This document shows positions 51,754-62,724 of a DNA stretch of 64,000 bases, piece after piece. The stretch is from assembly GCF_020697055.1 (NCBI RefSeq), contig NZ_JAJFBP010000006.1, positions 62,001 through 126,000 on the forward strand, in the 5' to 3' direction. Origin of the DNA: Panacagrimonas sp. (GTDB lineage Bacteria > Pseudomonadota > Gammaproteobacteria > Nevskiales > Nevskiaceae). The position numbers and the translations under genes were made by a program. Numbering within the stretch: position 1 is the first letter of the stretch; each line of letters starts with the position of its first letter. The notes under the pieces were generated by a model. The model was not told the DNA's origin, did no database searches, and saw only the letters and a program-made list of their open reading frames with translations.

Positions 51754-52974
51754 TCAGCGAGGGTCGAGCACGATGCGCCACAGGCGCGCGAAATCGGCGG
51801 CGCCATCGCTGCCTTGCACTTCGCCCGCCACCGTTCTCGCCCTGGCCATCTCGCCGGCCAGGTAGTAGGCGTAGACCAGGTGCAGCCGCGACTGGTCGGG
51901 AAACTTCACGCCCTTGCGAACGCCCTGTTCCATCATCGCAATCCCCTTGGGCGCATCGCCGTAGGTGACGTACGCCAGGCCGGCCTTCACCAGCGGATCG
52001 CCACTGGCCGCCTTGGCCGCATCCGCATCGGTGCCCGAAATGGCCTTGCGATGGTCGGCGGCTGTCTTTTCGACCATCGTCCGCAGCCGCGCCTGGCGCT
52101 CGGTCTGCGCCGCCTCGCCGCTGCCGAAGATCTTCTTGTCGTAGGCCTCGTCGACATAGCGTTTGGCCTCGCCCGGCAGCCCCGCCTGCAGCGCGAGCTG
52201 CGCGGCCTCCACGTAGTCGCGGACCTGCTTCAGCGTGCCGGTGGCGTGCATCAGGCGATAGGCATCGAGCTCGAGGTTGCGCGAGACACCGGGACGACGG
52301 GCCGTGCGCGTGATCACGTCGGACCAATACGCATCCGTCGGATAGAACCGCACGAGCGACTCGAGCGCGCGCGCGTAGCCCGCCATGTCGCCGGACTTCT
52401 GCAGGCTCGCGGCCAGCAGTTCGAGCTGGCTCTCGGCCGGCGTGCCATGCGCCTTTTCGATCGCCGCAACGCGCGCCGCCATCGCTTGCGCCGCCTTGGC
52501 GTGATCGCCGGCGAGGTAGTGCGCCTGCGGCAGCAGGTCCAGCACCGCGTTCTGCGTGCCACCTTGCTGCTCGTAGCTGCGCACCCACTGCACCACCTTG
52601 GGGTAGTTCCGCGCGCGAAAGTACGCGCCGGCCATGCCTTCGATCACGCGCAGCCGCTCGTCGCGCGACAGGCGCTTGGACGCCAGCACCTTGTCGAACG
52701 CCGTAGCCGCGCCATCGGCGTCGCCGGCACCGGCCAGCGCCGTGCCCTTCATTCGCCCGACCATGAAGCGCTCGTATTCGGTCTGATCGCCGACCTTCTC
52801 GGCTTCCGCGATCGGCCCAAGCGCCTCCTTGAACTTGCGCGCCTGGATCAGCTTCTGCGCGGACTGCAGCGGCTTGCCCACCGCGGGTCGCACGGTATCG
52901 GCGGCCGAGGCGTTGCCGGCGGTCAGAACGAGCGACAGCACCAGCCACGCGATCCAGGACATCGTGCGATCCAT
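51754..52974 (-). CDS. Secreted tetratricopeptide-repeat protein of the TonB cluster
   Basis: A 406-aa protein with a signal peptide (WIAWLVLSLVLTAGNASA, cleavage after ASA) and helical TPR-like repeats through most of its length, for example AQKLIQARKFKEALGPIAEA, ALAGAGDADGAATAFDKVLA and LAYVTYGDAPKGIAMMEQGV. It starts 5 bp after the second exbD stop and closes the tonB-exbB-exbD-exbD cluster. A periplasmic TPR protein next to ExbB/ExbD is seen in other groups and may couple the complex to its receptors; the exact role is unknown. Confidence 0.75.
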   Translation of the reverse strand: MDRTMSWIAWLVLSLVLTAGNASAADTVRPAVGKPLQSAQKLIQARKFKEALGPIAEAEKVGDQTEYERFMVGRMKGTALAGAGDADGAATAFDKVLASKRLSRDERLRVIEGMAGAYFRARNYPKVVQWVRSYEQQGGTQNAVLDLLPQAHYLAGDHAKAAQAMAARVAAIEKAHGTPAESQLELLAASLQKSGDMAGYARALESLVRFYPTDAYWSDVITRTARRPGVSRNLELDAYRLMHATGTLKQVRDYVEAAQLALQAGLPGEAKRYVDEAYDKKIFGSGEAAQTERQARLRTMVEKTAADHRKAISGTDADAAKAASGDPLVKAGLAYVTYGDAPKGIAMMEQGVRKGVKFPDQSRLHLVYAYYLAGEMARARTVAGEVQGSDGAADFARLWRIVLDPR

Positions 52975-52979
52975 GTGCG

Positions 52980-53399
52980 TCAGGTGGTCCCGACCAGGCC
53001 GATGTTGGTGATCCCCAGCTTCTGGGCCGTCGACATCACGCCGACGACGTACTTGTAGGCCACGAGCCGATTGGGACGGATGTGGAACTCGGGTTGGACC
53101 GCCAGCCGCTTGGTGTCGCCAAAGCGCGTCTCGAGCTCCTTTCGATCCGCCACGATCGCGCCGTCCCAGTACACCGTGCCATCGAAATCCACTTCGATGT
53201 TCACCACCGGCGGCGGCTCGGGCGGCGCCTGGCTCTGGTCCACCGGCAGATCGAGCTTCACCGCGTGCGTCTGCACCGGGATCGTGATGATCAGCATGAT
53301 CAGCAGCACCAGCATCACGTCGATCAACGGCGTGGTGTTGATGTCGACCATCTCCTGCGGGTCGGAGTGGTTGCCGCTGCCGGCGCCGCCAACGTTCAT
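52980..53399 (-). CDS. exbD: ExbD-like biopolymer transport protein (second copy)
   Basis: A 139-aa protein with one transmembrane helix, IDVMLVLLIMLIITIPVQTH, holding the proton-channel aspartate in TTPLIDVMLVLL, followed by a periplasmic domain. It differs from the upstream exbD in its N-terminus (NVGGAGSGNHSDPQEMVDIN) and in a Pro-rich DQSQAPPEPPP segment. Xanthomonas needs only some of its paired ExbD proteins for iron uptake; the second serves other functions. It lies 4 bp after exbD1. Confidence 0.9.
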   Translation of the reverse strand: MNVGGAGSGNHSDPQEMVDINTTPLIDVMLVLLIMLIITIPVQTHAVKLDLPVDQSQAPPEPPPVVNIEVDFDGTVYWDGAIVADRKELETRFGDTKRLAVQPEFHIRPNRLVAYKYVVGVMSTAQKLGITNIGLVGTT

Positions 53400-53403
53400 T
53401 GTC

Positions 53404-53829
53404 CTAGCCCCTCGGCGGCGGTTCGGTGATGAAGCCCACCTTGAAGATGGCGGCGCGCTGGCAGGCTTCGACGATCTGGTTGACGTTGTCGTAGCGCGTC
53501 TCCTGGTCGCCGCGAATGTGGATCTCCGGCTGCGGAACCCGCTGCGCGATCTCGAACAGCCGCTTCTGCAGATCCTCGGCATCGACCAGCGCTTCGTTGT
53601 TCCAGAACAGGTTGCCGTCGATGTCGACCGCGATGGTGATGTTCTCCGGTCGCGTCTGCAGCGGCTGGTTCTCCTCGGCGGGGAGCTTCACCGGGATGTT
53701 CTCGGTCACCACCGGGATGGTGATCAGGAAGATGATCAGCAGCACCAGCATCACGTCGACCAGCGGCGTGGTGTTGATGACGGCGTTGAGCTCATCGTCC
53801 TCGTCGCCGCGGCCGATCTGCATGCCCAT
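53404..53829 (-). CDS. exbD: ExbD-like biopolymer transport protein (first copy)
   Basis: A 141-aa ExbD with MGMQIGRGDEDDELNAVINT at the N-terminus, then TTPLVDVMLVLLIIFLITIP carrying the channel aspartate, and a periplasmic domain ending in a dimerisation fold. The ATG at 53829 is 4 bp after exbB. With ExbB it uses the proton gradient to energise TonB. Confidence 0.92.
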   Translation of the reverse strand: MGMQIGRGDEDDELNAVINTTPLVDVMLVLLIIFLITIPVVTENIPVKLPAEENQPLQTRPENITIAVDIDGNLFWNNEALVDAEDLQKRLFEIAQRVPQPEIHIRGDQETRYDNVNQIVEACQRAAIFKVGFITEPPPRG

Positions 53830-53833
53830 GGTG

Positions 53834-54646
53834 TCAGCCTCGGCGTTCGCCGACGCGCGCGCCCGACAGCAGCACCGAGTGCAGATCCGAGGCGAACGCA
53901 CGCACCCGATCCATCGCGTTCTTGTTGCGACGGACCAGCCAGTTGTAGCCGAGCACCGCGGGCACGGCGACCGCGAGACCGATCGCCGTCATGATCAGCG
54001 CTTCGCCGACCGGGCCGGCGACCTTGTCGATCGAGGCCTGGCCCGAGATTCCGATCTGCGTGAGCGCGTGGTAGATGCCCCAGACGGTGCCGAACAGGCC
54101 CACGAAGGGCGCGGTCGAGCCGACGGTCGCCAGCACCGCAAGACCCGCGGTGAGCTTGCTCTGGATCGCATCGACAGCGCGGTTGACCGACATCGTGATC
54201 CACGTCGAACGGTCGATCTGCTCGACCATCGTGCCTTCGTGATGCGCATCGGCGCTCACACCGCGCTCGGCGATGTACCAGAACGGTCCACCCTGCTTGA
54301 GCTGCTGCATGCCGGCGGGCACGTCGGGTGACGTCCAGAAACTGCGATCCACCACCTTGGCCTCGCTGAAGAGCTTCTGCTGCTCGATCAGCTTCACCAC
54401 GAGGATGTACCACGTGGCCGCCGACATCAGCGCCAGGATCACGAACGTGCCCTTGGCCACCACGTCACCCTGCTCGAGGATCGCCCGCAGTCCGTAAGGA
54501 TTTTCGACCTGCACCGTCTGCGCTTCGGCGGAAGACGCGTCCTGCGCGCGCGCCGGGTTCGCAAACCACAGAAGCGCGCTCAGCAGCAGTGTCGCCGCGA
54601 GGAACGCGCGACGAGAACTCGGATCGGGGACTGCAGGGTGCCGCAT
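53834..54646 (-). CDS. exbB: ExbB proton channel protein
   Basis: A 270-aa MotA/TolQ/ExbB-family protein with an N-terminal signal-like extension (AFLAATLLLSALLWFANPAR) before the first core helix. Three membrane segments follow, with TVGSTAPFVGLFGTVWGIYH and ALIMTAIGLAVAVPAVLGYN lining the channel. The extension is typical of the longer ExbB of Xanthomonas-like bacteria. It lies 86 bp after tonB. Confidence 0.94.
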   Translation of the reverse strand: MRHPAVPDPSSRRAFLAATLLLSALLWFANPARAQDASSAEAQTVQVENPYGLRAILEQGDVVAKGTFVILALMSAATWYILVVKLIEQQKLFSEAKVVDRSFWTSPDVPAGMQQLKQGGPFWYIAERGVSADAHHEGTMVEQIDRSTWITMSVNRAVDAIQSKLTAGLAVLATVGSTAPFVGLFGTVWGIYHALTQIGISGQASIDKVAGPVGEALIMTAIGLAVAVPAVLGYNWLVRRNKNAMDRVRAFASDLHSVLLSGARVGERRG

Positions 54647-54732
54647 GGGGGTGTCTCCGGAATGCTGTATTTCGTTCTGGGGATGTCGCGGGGGATATCG
54701 ACGCGCGACGCTGCGGATTCTTCGTTCTTCTC

Positions 54733-55383
54733 TCAATCCCGGATCTGCCATTTGTATTTGATCGAGAACCAGGACGCTTCGGGCTTGCCGTCCACCGTGC
54801 CGACGATGAACTTGCAGCGGCTGAACGCGCGGATGGCCGCTTCGTCCAGACGTCGGTATCCGCTCGATGCGTCCAGGCGCGTTTGCAGGACCTTGCCGGT
54901 ATCGCTGATCAGCAGGCTGATTGCGCTGAGGCCGGTCTCGCCCAGGCGCTCGGATGCCGACGGGTATTCCGGGTCGCGGCACGCCAGCGGACTGCCCTTG
55001 AGATCGACCTTCGGCGCGACGCGCACGGGCGCGGTGGGCGCTGCGCGCGGTGGCGGGGGCGGGGGCGGCGGTCGAGGTGTCGGCGCCACCTGGGTGAGCG
55101 CCGGCGTCACCGGCGGCGGCGGTTGTTCGATCACGATCTCCGGTGCCGGTATCGATGGCAGCGGCGGCGGATCGAACTCGGGAATGGGCGGCGGCGCCGT
55201 CTCGGGCGGCGGACGCACGTCTTCGATGATCTTGGTCTCGATCGGACTGGGCAGCAGCTCGACCGCCTTGCGCGCCAGCCCGTTCATGAGCCCCCACACC
55301 AGCAGGACGTGGAGCAGCACCACAGTCACCACACCGATGGCGCGATTCCGGTTGTCGGTGGCGCCGTGCGCGTCGAAATTCAT
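54733..55383 (-). CDS. tonB: TonB energy-transducing protein
   Basis: A 216-aa protein with one N-terminal helix (VVTVVLLHVLLVWGLMNG), a long proline-rich periplasmic spacer (about residues 58-115, with runs such as PRPPPPPPPPRAAP) and the C-terminal receptor-binding fold containing DPEYPSASERLGETG. Two cysteines (LACRDPEYP and SRCKF) could form a disulfide in that fold. It opens the tonB-exbB-exbD-exbD-TPR cluster that powers outer-membrane receptors. Confidence 0.93.
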   Translation of the reverse strand: MNFDAHGATDNRNRAIGVVTVVLLHVLLVWGLMNGLARKAVELLPSPIETKIIEDVRPPPETAPPPIPEFDPPPLPSIPAPEIVIEQPPPPVTPALTQVAPTPRPPPPPPPPRAAPTAPVRVAPKVDLKGSPLACRDPEYPSASERLGETGLSAISLLISDTGKVLQTRLDASSGYRRLDEAAIRAFSRCKFIVGTVDGKPEASWFSIKYKWQIRD

Positions 55384-55685
55384 GCCGATGGGAAGTTCTT
55401 CGGGGAGACGCTGCACGCCCGGTCGTGCGGGCGTTCGTGGAGCGTGCGATTGTCGCCTCCGCTCGGAGCGTGCTGCAACGCGTCGCCGGAGCGCGCGCGA
55501 ACGTCTCGATGCTGCTGCGGGCGATCCCGAATTGCCCCGAGCGCCTGAATCGCGCGAGCATTCCGCGGCTCGAAGGAGGCTGGAACAAGGGCCGATTGAT
55601 GCGGCCGGCGCAGGCGGGCTCGACGAGATAGTACGGTATCATACCAATTCGGCACGCAGTGCCGTGACACATCCGGAGAGGTTTC
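55384..55685. other. 302-bp divergent intergenic region between tonB and scoA
   Basis: Must contain the promoters of tonB (minus) and scoA (plus). A GGTATCATACC dyad lies 40 bases before scoA. No Fur-box-like sequence was recognised on the tonB side. A 68-codon frame at 55425-55631 has no ribosome site or recognisable features. Confidence 0.5.
55636..55646. promoter_or_regulatory. Dyad upstream of scoA
   Basis: GGTATCATACC, a perfect 5-1-5 dyad 40 bases before the scoA start. It shares GTATCAT with the dyad that overlaps the tetR start (61962-61986), so both may be read by the same regulator. Confidence 0.35.
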
Positions 55686-56396
55686 GTGACATCCAAGATT
55701 TATGAAGATGCGCACAGCGCGCTGAAGGGACTCACCCGCGACGGAATGACCGTGATGGCCGGCGGTTTCGGCCTGTGCGGCATTCCTGAAAACCTGATCG
55801 TCGCGCTGCGCGATTCGGGCGCCAAGGATCTGACCGTCATCGGAAACAACGTGGGTTGCGACGAGCACGGCATGTGGATGGTGCTCGCCAACAACCAGAT
55901 AAGGAAAGTACTCGCGAGCTACGTGGGCGAGAACAAGATCCTCGAGTCGCGCTACATGAAGGGCGAGATCGAGGTCGAGTTCAATCCGCAGGGCACGCTG
56001 GCCGAACGCATCCGCGCCGGTGGCGCCGGGATCCCCGCGTTCTACACGCGCACCGGCTACGGCACGAAGGTCGCGGAAGGCAAGGAAACTCGCCAGTTCA
56101 ACGGCGAGTGGTACGTGATGGAGACCGGCCTGACCGCCGATGTGGCGTTCGTGAAGGCCTGGAAAGGCGACGCCGCCGGCAATCTGATCTATCGAAAGAC
56201 CGCGCGAAACTTCAACCCGATGATCGCCACGGCCGGCAAGGTCACGATCGCGGAGGTCGAGGAACTGGTGCCGGTCGGCGCGCTGCCGCCCGACCAGATC
56301 CACACGCCCGGGATCTTCGTGAAGCGGATCATCCAGGGCAAGAACTACGTCAAGCACATCGAACGCCGGACCACGCGTCCGAGGGGGAACAAGTAA
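55686..56396 (+). CDS. scoA: Succinyl-CoA:3-ketoacid CoA-transferase subunit A
   Basis: A 236-aa subunit that moves CoA from succinyl-CoA to acetoacetate. The N-terminal [40 protein letters not shown] and the glycine-rich substrate region [15 protein letters not shown] are typical. The GTG start follows GGAGAGG. Its TAA overlaps the scoB start by one base. Acetoacetate is the product of the leucine route encoded on the opposite strand. Confidence 0.95.
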   Translation: MTSKIYEDAHSALKGLTRDGMTVMAGGFGLCGIPENLIVALRDSGAKDLTVIGNNVGCDEHGMWMVLANNQIRKVLASYVGENKILESRYMKGEIEVEFNPQGTLAERIRAGGAGIPAFYTRTGYGTKVAEGKETRQFNGEWYVMETGLTADVAFVKAWKGDAAGNLIYRKTARNFNPMIATAGKVTIAEVEELVPVGALPPDQIHTPGIFVKRIIQGKNYVKHIERRTTRPRGNK

Positions 56397-57037
56397 TGGC
56401 CTGGAATCGCGACCAGATGGCGGCCCGCGCGGCCAAGGAGCTGCGCGACGGCTTCTACGTGAACCTGGGCATCGGCATCCCGACGCTGGTGGCGAACATG
56501 ATCCCGGAGGGCATGGAGGTCACGCTGCAGAGCGAGAACGGCATGCTCGGCATGGGCCCGTTCCCCTACGAAGGCGAGGAGGACGCCGACCTGATCAACG
56601 CCGGCAAGCAGACCATCACCGAGCTGCCCAAGACCGTCTATTTCTCGAGCGCCGATTCGTTCGGAATGATCCGCGGCGGCCACATCAACCTGTCCATCCT
56701 GGGCGGCATGCAGGTGTCCGAGACCGGCGACCTCGCCAACTGGATGGTGCCGGGCAAGATGATCAAGGGCATGGGCGGCGCGATGGACCTCGTCGCCGGC
56801 GTGCCCAAGGTCGTCGTGGTGATGGACCACTGCGAGAAGGGTGGCGATCCCAAGTTCAAGAAGCAGTGTTCGCTACCGCTGACCGGCAAGGGCGTGGTCG
56901 ATCTGCTGATCACCGAGCTGGGCGTGTTCGAGATCGATCGCAAGGGATCGGGCGCCAAGCTGATCGAGCTCGCCGAGGGCGTGACCCTCGACGAGATCAA
57001 GGCCAAGACCGAGGCGAGCTTCCAGGTCGCGCTGTAG
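56396..57037 (+). CDS. scoB: Succinyl-CoA:3-ketoacid CoA-transferase subunit B
   Basis: A 213-aa subunit carrying the catalytic glutamate, in [15 protein letters not shown], which forms the CoA thioester intermediate. Conserved [18 protein letters not shown] and [20 protein letters not shown] are present. The stop TAG is supplied by a palindromic repeat that begins at this point. It converges on mccA. Confidence 0.96.
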   Translation: MAWNRDQMAARAAKELRDGFYVNLGIGIPTLVANMIPEGMEVTLQSENGMLGMGPFPYEGEEDADLINAGKQTITELPKTVYFSSADSFGMIRGGHINLSILGGMQVSETGDLANWMVPGKMIKGMGGAMDLVAGVPKVVVVMDHCEKGGDPKFKKQCSLPLTGKGVVDLLITELGVFEIDRKGSGAKLIELAEGVTLDEIKAKTEASFQVAL

Positions 57038-57101
57038 CCGGAGCCCGGGCGAAGCCCGGGAATCTGCTGCGACGAATGAGAAACCCCGGGCTGCGCCCGG
57101 G

Positions 57102-57105
<4 letters not shown>
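57035..57105. repeat. Inverted pair of GTAGCCCGGG-type repeats between convergent scoB and mccA
   Basis: Two facing units fill the gap: GTAGCCGGAGCCCGGGCGAA from 57034 and, in reverse, GTAGCCCGGGCGCAGCCCGG from 57105. The TAG of each unit is the stop codon of the gene it follows. The stems could act as a bidirectional terminator. Confidence 0.75.
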
Positions 57106-59087
<1,982 letters not shown>

Positions 59088-59101
59088 GGTCGTCGTTCCC
59101 A

Positions 59102-60709
59102 TCACATGCGAAAGACGCCGAAGCGCGTCTCGCGCACCGGTGCGTTGAGCGCTGCCGACAAGCCCAGCGCCAGCGTTCGACGCGCCTGCGCCGGATCCAG
59201 GATGCCGTCGTCCCACAGCCGGGCGGTGGCGAAGTACGGACTCGACTGGTGTTCGAACTGCTTGAGCGTCGGCGCCTTGAACGCGGCCTCCTCTTCCTTG
59301 CTCCAGCTCCTGCCCGATGCCTCGATGCCGTCGCGCTTGACCGTCGCCAGCACGCTGGCGGCCTGTTCGCCGCCCATCACCGAGATGCGTGCGCTGGGCC
59401 AGGTCCACAGGAAGCGCGGCGAATACGCGCGGCCGCACATGCCGTAGTTGCCGGCACCGAACGAGCCGCCGATCAGCATCGTGAACTTGGGCACGCCGAC
59501 GGTCGCCACCGCGGTGACGAGCTTGGCGCCGTCACGCGCGATGCCGCTGCTCTCGTACTTCTTGCCGACCATGAAGCCGGTGATGTTCTGCAGGAACAGC
59601 AATGGAATGCCGCGCTGACCACAGAGCTCGATGAAGTGCGCGCCCTTCTGCGCGGACTCCGAATAGAGAATGCCGTTGTTCGCGACGATCCCGATCGGAT
59701 AGCCGTGCACGTGCGCGAATCCCGTGACCAGCGTGGCACCGAAACGCGCCTTGAACTCGTCGAGCCGCGAGCCGTCGACCATCCGCGCGATCACTTCGCG
59801 CACGTCGTAGGGCTTGCGCGTATCGGCGGGGATGACGCCGTAGATCTCCTCCGGGTCATACGCCGGATCCTCCGGCGCCAGCATCGCGACGTTCGGCGAC
59901 TTGGTGCTGTTCAGATGGCCGACGATGCGCCGCACGATCGCGAGCGCGTGGTGATCGTTCTCCGCGAAGTGATCGGCCACGCCGGACAGGCGCGTGTGCA
60001 CATCGGCGCCGCCCAGTTCCTCGGCGGTGACCACTTCACCGGTGGCGGCCTTCACCAGCGGCGGACCGCCCAGGAAGATCGTCCCCTGTTCCTTGACGAT
60101 CACCGTCTCGTCCGACATGGCCGGCACGTACGCGCCACCCGCCGTGCACGAACCCATCACGCAGGCGATCTGCGGAATGCCTTGCGACGACAGGTTGGCC
60201 TGGTTGTAGAAGATCCGGCCGAAGTGCTCGCGATCGGGGAAGACGTCGTCCTGCAACGGCAGGAACGCGCCGCCCGAATCGACCAGATAGATGCACGGCA
60301 GGTGGTTCTCGCGCGCGATCTCCTGCGCGCGGAGGTGCTTCTTCACCGTCATCGGATAATACGTTCCGCCCTTGACCGTCGCGTCGTTGGCGACGATCAG
60401 GACCTCGCGGCCGCTCACGCGACCGATGCCGGTGACCATGCTGGCGGCGGGAACTTCATCGCCGTACATGCCGTTGGCCGCCAGCGCCGACAGTTCGAGG
60501 AACGGCGCACCGGGATCGAGCAGCGTGTTGACGCGATCGCGTGCCAGCAGCTTGCCGCGGGCCACGTGCTTGGCGCGCGCCGATTCGGAGCCGCCCTGCG
60601 CGACCTGCGCGGTCTTTTCGCGCAGCTCGGTCACCAGTCGCGCCATCAGGTCGCGATTGGCCGCGAACTCGGGCGAGCGCGTGTTGAGCTTGGACTTGAT
60701 GACGCTCAT
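59102..60709 (-). CDS. mccB: 3-methylcrotonyl-CoA carboxylase carboxyltransferase subunit
   Basis: A 535-aa crotonase-fold carboxyltransferase. Conserved [58 protein letters not shown] and [15 protein letters not shown] mark the acyl-CoA carboxylase beta subunit, and the C-terminal sequence is MccB-like. Start and stop overlap its neighbours by one base (TGATG) on both sides, so ivd-mccB-mccA is translationally coupled. Confidence 0.94.
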   Translation of the reverse strand: MSVIKSKLNTRSPEFAANRDLMARLVTELREKTAQVAQGGSESARAKHVARGKLLARDRVNTLLDPGAPFLELSALAANGMYGDEVPAASMVTGIGRVSGREVLIVANDATVKGGTYYPMTVKKHLRAQEIARENHLPCIYLVDSGGAFLPLQDDVFPDREHFGRIFYNQANLSSQGIPQIACVMGSCTAGGAYVPAMSDETVIVKEQGTIFLGGPPLVKAATGEVVTAEELGGADVHTRLSGVADHFAENDHHALAIVRRIVGHLNSTKSPNVAMLAPEDPAYDPEEIYGVIPADTRKPYDVREVIARMVDGSRLDEFKARFGATLVTGFAHVHGYPIGIVANNGILYSESAQKGAHFIELCGQRGIPLLFLQNITGFMVGKKYESSGIARDGAKLVTAVATVGVPKFTMLIGGSFGAGNYGMCGRAYSPRFLWTWPSARISVMGGEQAASVLATVKRDGIEASGRSWSKEEEAAFKAPTLKQFEHQSSPYFATARLWDDGILDPAQARRTLALGLSAALNAPVRETRFGVFRM

Positions 60710-61869
60710 CAGATGGTCTCGGAAAACAGTTCGCGGCCGATGAGCATACGGCGGATCTCGGAGGTGCCTGCGCCGATCTCGTAGAGCTTGGCGTCTCGCC
60801 ACAGGCGTCCGGTTGCGAACTCGTTGATGTAGCCGTTGCCGCCGAGTGCCTGGATCGCCTGCCCCGCCATCCACGTGGCCTTCTCGGCCGAGTACAGGAT
60901 CGCGCCGGCGGCGTCCTTGCGCGTGGTCTCGCCACGATCGCAGGCCTTGGCCACGGCGTAGACGTAGGCGCGGCAAACCGACAGGCCCACGTACATGTCG
61001 GCGAGCTTGCCCTGCATCAGCTGGAACTGGCCGATGCTCTGGCCGAACTGCTTGCGCTCGTGCACGTAGGGAATCGTGACGTCGAGGCAGGCCTGCATCA
61101 GGCCCAGGGGTCCGCCCGAGAGCACGACGCGCTCGAAATCCAGGCCCGACATCAGGACATTGACGCCCTTGCCCTCGGAACCCAGCACGTTCTCGACGGG
61201 CACTTCGCAATCCTGGAACACCAGTTCGCAGGTGTTGGAACCGCGCATGCCGAGCTTGTCGAGCTTCTGCGCGGTCGAGAAACCCTTGAAGCCTTTTTCG
61301 ATGATGAAAGCGGTGATGCCGCGCGGGCCGGCGCCGATATCGCTCTTGGCGTAGACGATCAGCGTGTCGGCATCGGGGCCGTTGGTGATCCACATCTTGT
61401 TGCCGTTGAGCACGTAGCGATCGCCCTGGCGCTCGGCGCGCAGCTTCATGCTCACGACGTCGGAGCCCGCCCCGGGCTCGGACATGGCCAATGCGCCGAC
61501 GTGCTCGCCGGAAACCAGCTTGGGCAGGTACTTCTTCTTCTGCGCCTCGGTGCCGTTCTTGCGCATCTGGTTGACGCACAGATTCGAATGCGCGCCATAG
61601 GACAGGCCGATCGATCCCGACGCGCGCGAGATCTCCTCCATCGCGACCACGTGGGCGAGATAGCCCAGGTTGGTCCCGCCGTACTCTTCTTCGACGGTGA
61701 GACCCAGGACTCCGAGGTCGCCGAGCTTGCGCCACAGGTGCATCGGAAACTGGTTCTGGTGGTCGACCTCGGCGGCAATCGGCGCGATCTCTCTTTGTGC
61801 GAACTGATGTACCGCGTCGCGCAGCGCCTCGATGTCGGGACCGAGGTCGAAATTCAGGCTGGGATTCAT
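60709..61869 (-). CDS. ivd: Isovaleryl-CoA dehydrogenase
   Basis: A 386-aa FAD-dependent acyl-CoA dehydrogenase converting isovaleryl-CoA to 3-methylcrotonyl-CoA. Conserved [53 protein letters not shown] and [20 protein letters not shown] are complete. The identity of the substrate follows from the adjacent mccBA genes. First gene of the operon, behind a good sigma-70 promoter and divergent from tetR. Confidence 0.93.
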   Translation of the reverse strand: MNPSLNFDLGPDIEALRDAVHQFAQREIAPIAAEVDHQNQFPMHLWRKLGDLGVLGLTVEEEYGGTNLGYLAHVVAMEEISRASGSIGLSYGAHSNLCVNQMRKNGTEAQKKKYLPKLVSGEHVGALAMSEPGAGSDVVSMKLRAERQGDRYVLNGNKMWITNGPDADTLIVYAKSDIGAGPRGITAFIIEKGFKGFSTAQKLDKLGMRGSNTCELVFQDCEVPVENVLGSEGKGVNVLMSGLDFERVVLSGGPLGLMQACLDVTIPYVHERKQFGQSIGQFQLMQGKLADMYVGLSVCRAYVYAVAKACDRGETTRKDAAGAILYSAEKATWMAGQAIQALGGNGYINEFATGRLWRDAKLYEIGAGTSEIRRMLIGRELFSETI

Positions 61870-61914
61870 CGGTGCAGGCCCTCGCTGCCGGGCTGGAGAC
61901 GGGTGAGAGCAGCC

Positions 61915-61943
61915 AGTCTAGCCCGCATCAGAAGAAAAGTGAA
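61915..61943 (-). promoter_or_regulatory. Sigma-70 promoter of the ivd operon
   Basis: Minus strand TTCACT (61938-61943) and TAGACT (61915-61920) are separated by exactly 17 bases, with about 45 bases to the ivd ATG. The tetR-overlapping dyad lies just upstream. Confidence 0.6.
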
Positions 61944-61961
61944 TCCGCATTCATTTGGTGA

Positions 61962-61986
61962 TGTATCATTCATCGCATGCGATACA
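61962..61986. promoter_or_regulatory. TetR operator candidate overlapping the tetR start
   Basis: TGTATC (61962-61967) and GATACA (61981-61986) form a perfect dyad around 13 bases. The tetR ATG (61977-61979) lies inside it, so the bound regulator could block its own gene and act next to the ivd promoter. Confidence 0.5.
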
Positions 61987-62618
61987 AGCGCTCCCCGCTG
62001 ATGGAGGAACGTCTGGCCGACAACCGCCAGCGGATTCTCGTCGCCGCGCGAAAACTGGTGGCCACCGGCGGATTCCGCGCCGCCCAGATCGCGGCGGTTG
62101 CGGCCGAGGCCGGGCTTTCGACGGGCTCGATCTATCGCTACTTCCCTTCGAAGTCGGAGCTTTTCGTCGAAGTGCTCGGCGAGGCGGTCCGTCACGAGGT
62201 GGAGATCCTGCGCGGCATCGTGAAGTCCGAGGGCAGCGCCGCCGATCGCCTGCGCCGGGCGGTCGAATCGTTCGCCCGTCGCGCCTTCGAGGGTCCTTTC
62301 CTCGCCTATGCGTTCATCGCCGAACCCGCCGACGAGGAGGTCGACGCCGAACGCATCCGCGCGCGACGCGAGTTCGGCAACGTGTTCAAGACGGTGCTGC
62401 GCGAAGGCATCGCGTCCGGCGAGTTTCCGCAGCAGGACGCCGACGTGGCCTCGGCCTGCATCGTCGGCGCCTTCACCGAAGCGCTGGTCGGGCCGATCGG
62501 CCCGACGCATCGCGGCGAGCGTCGACGCGAAGAAGTGATCGAAACGATCAGCCTGTTCTGCCTTCGCGCCGTCGTCGGCGCGGCCGCCGCGCCTGCGCGG
62601 GGATCGGTACGTCGCTGA
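61977..62618 (+). CDS. TetR-family regulator divergent from ivd
   Basis: A 213-aa repressor. The N-terminal helix-turn-helix domain shows RQRILVAARKLVATGGFRAA, QIAAVAAEAGLSTGSIYRYF and PSKSELFVEVLGEAV, and the C-terminal domain is helical and specific to this protein. Divergence from ivd and the dyad across its start suggest autoregulation and control of branched-chain acyl-CoA degradation, with an acyl-CoA as a plausible inducer. No ligand can be read from the sequence. Confidence 0.88.
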   Translation: MRYKRSPLMEERLADNRQRILVAARKLVATGGFRAAQIAAVAAEAGLSTGSIYRYFPSKSELFVEVLGEAVRHEVEILRGIVKSEGSAADRLRRAVESFARRAFEGPFLAYAFIAEPADEEVDAERIRARREFGNVFKTVLREGIASGEFPQQDADVASACIVGAFTEALVGPIGPTHRGERRREEVIETISLFCLRAVVGAAAAPARGSVRR

Positions 62619-62724
62619 GGCGCACGGCGCTGTCGCAGCGGCGCTGGAGCCCTTCCACCCTTGTGAGACACTGGCCGCCGTTCGTGCGGCTCGTGTGCCG
62701 CGCGCGGGGCGGACGAGGGACAGC

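Noticed and set aside
55425..55631. 68-codon frame upstream of scoA
   Set aside because: No ribosome site and no recognisable features; it lies in the tonB/scoA promoter region.
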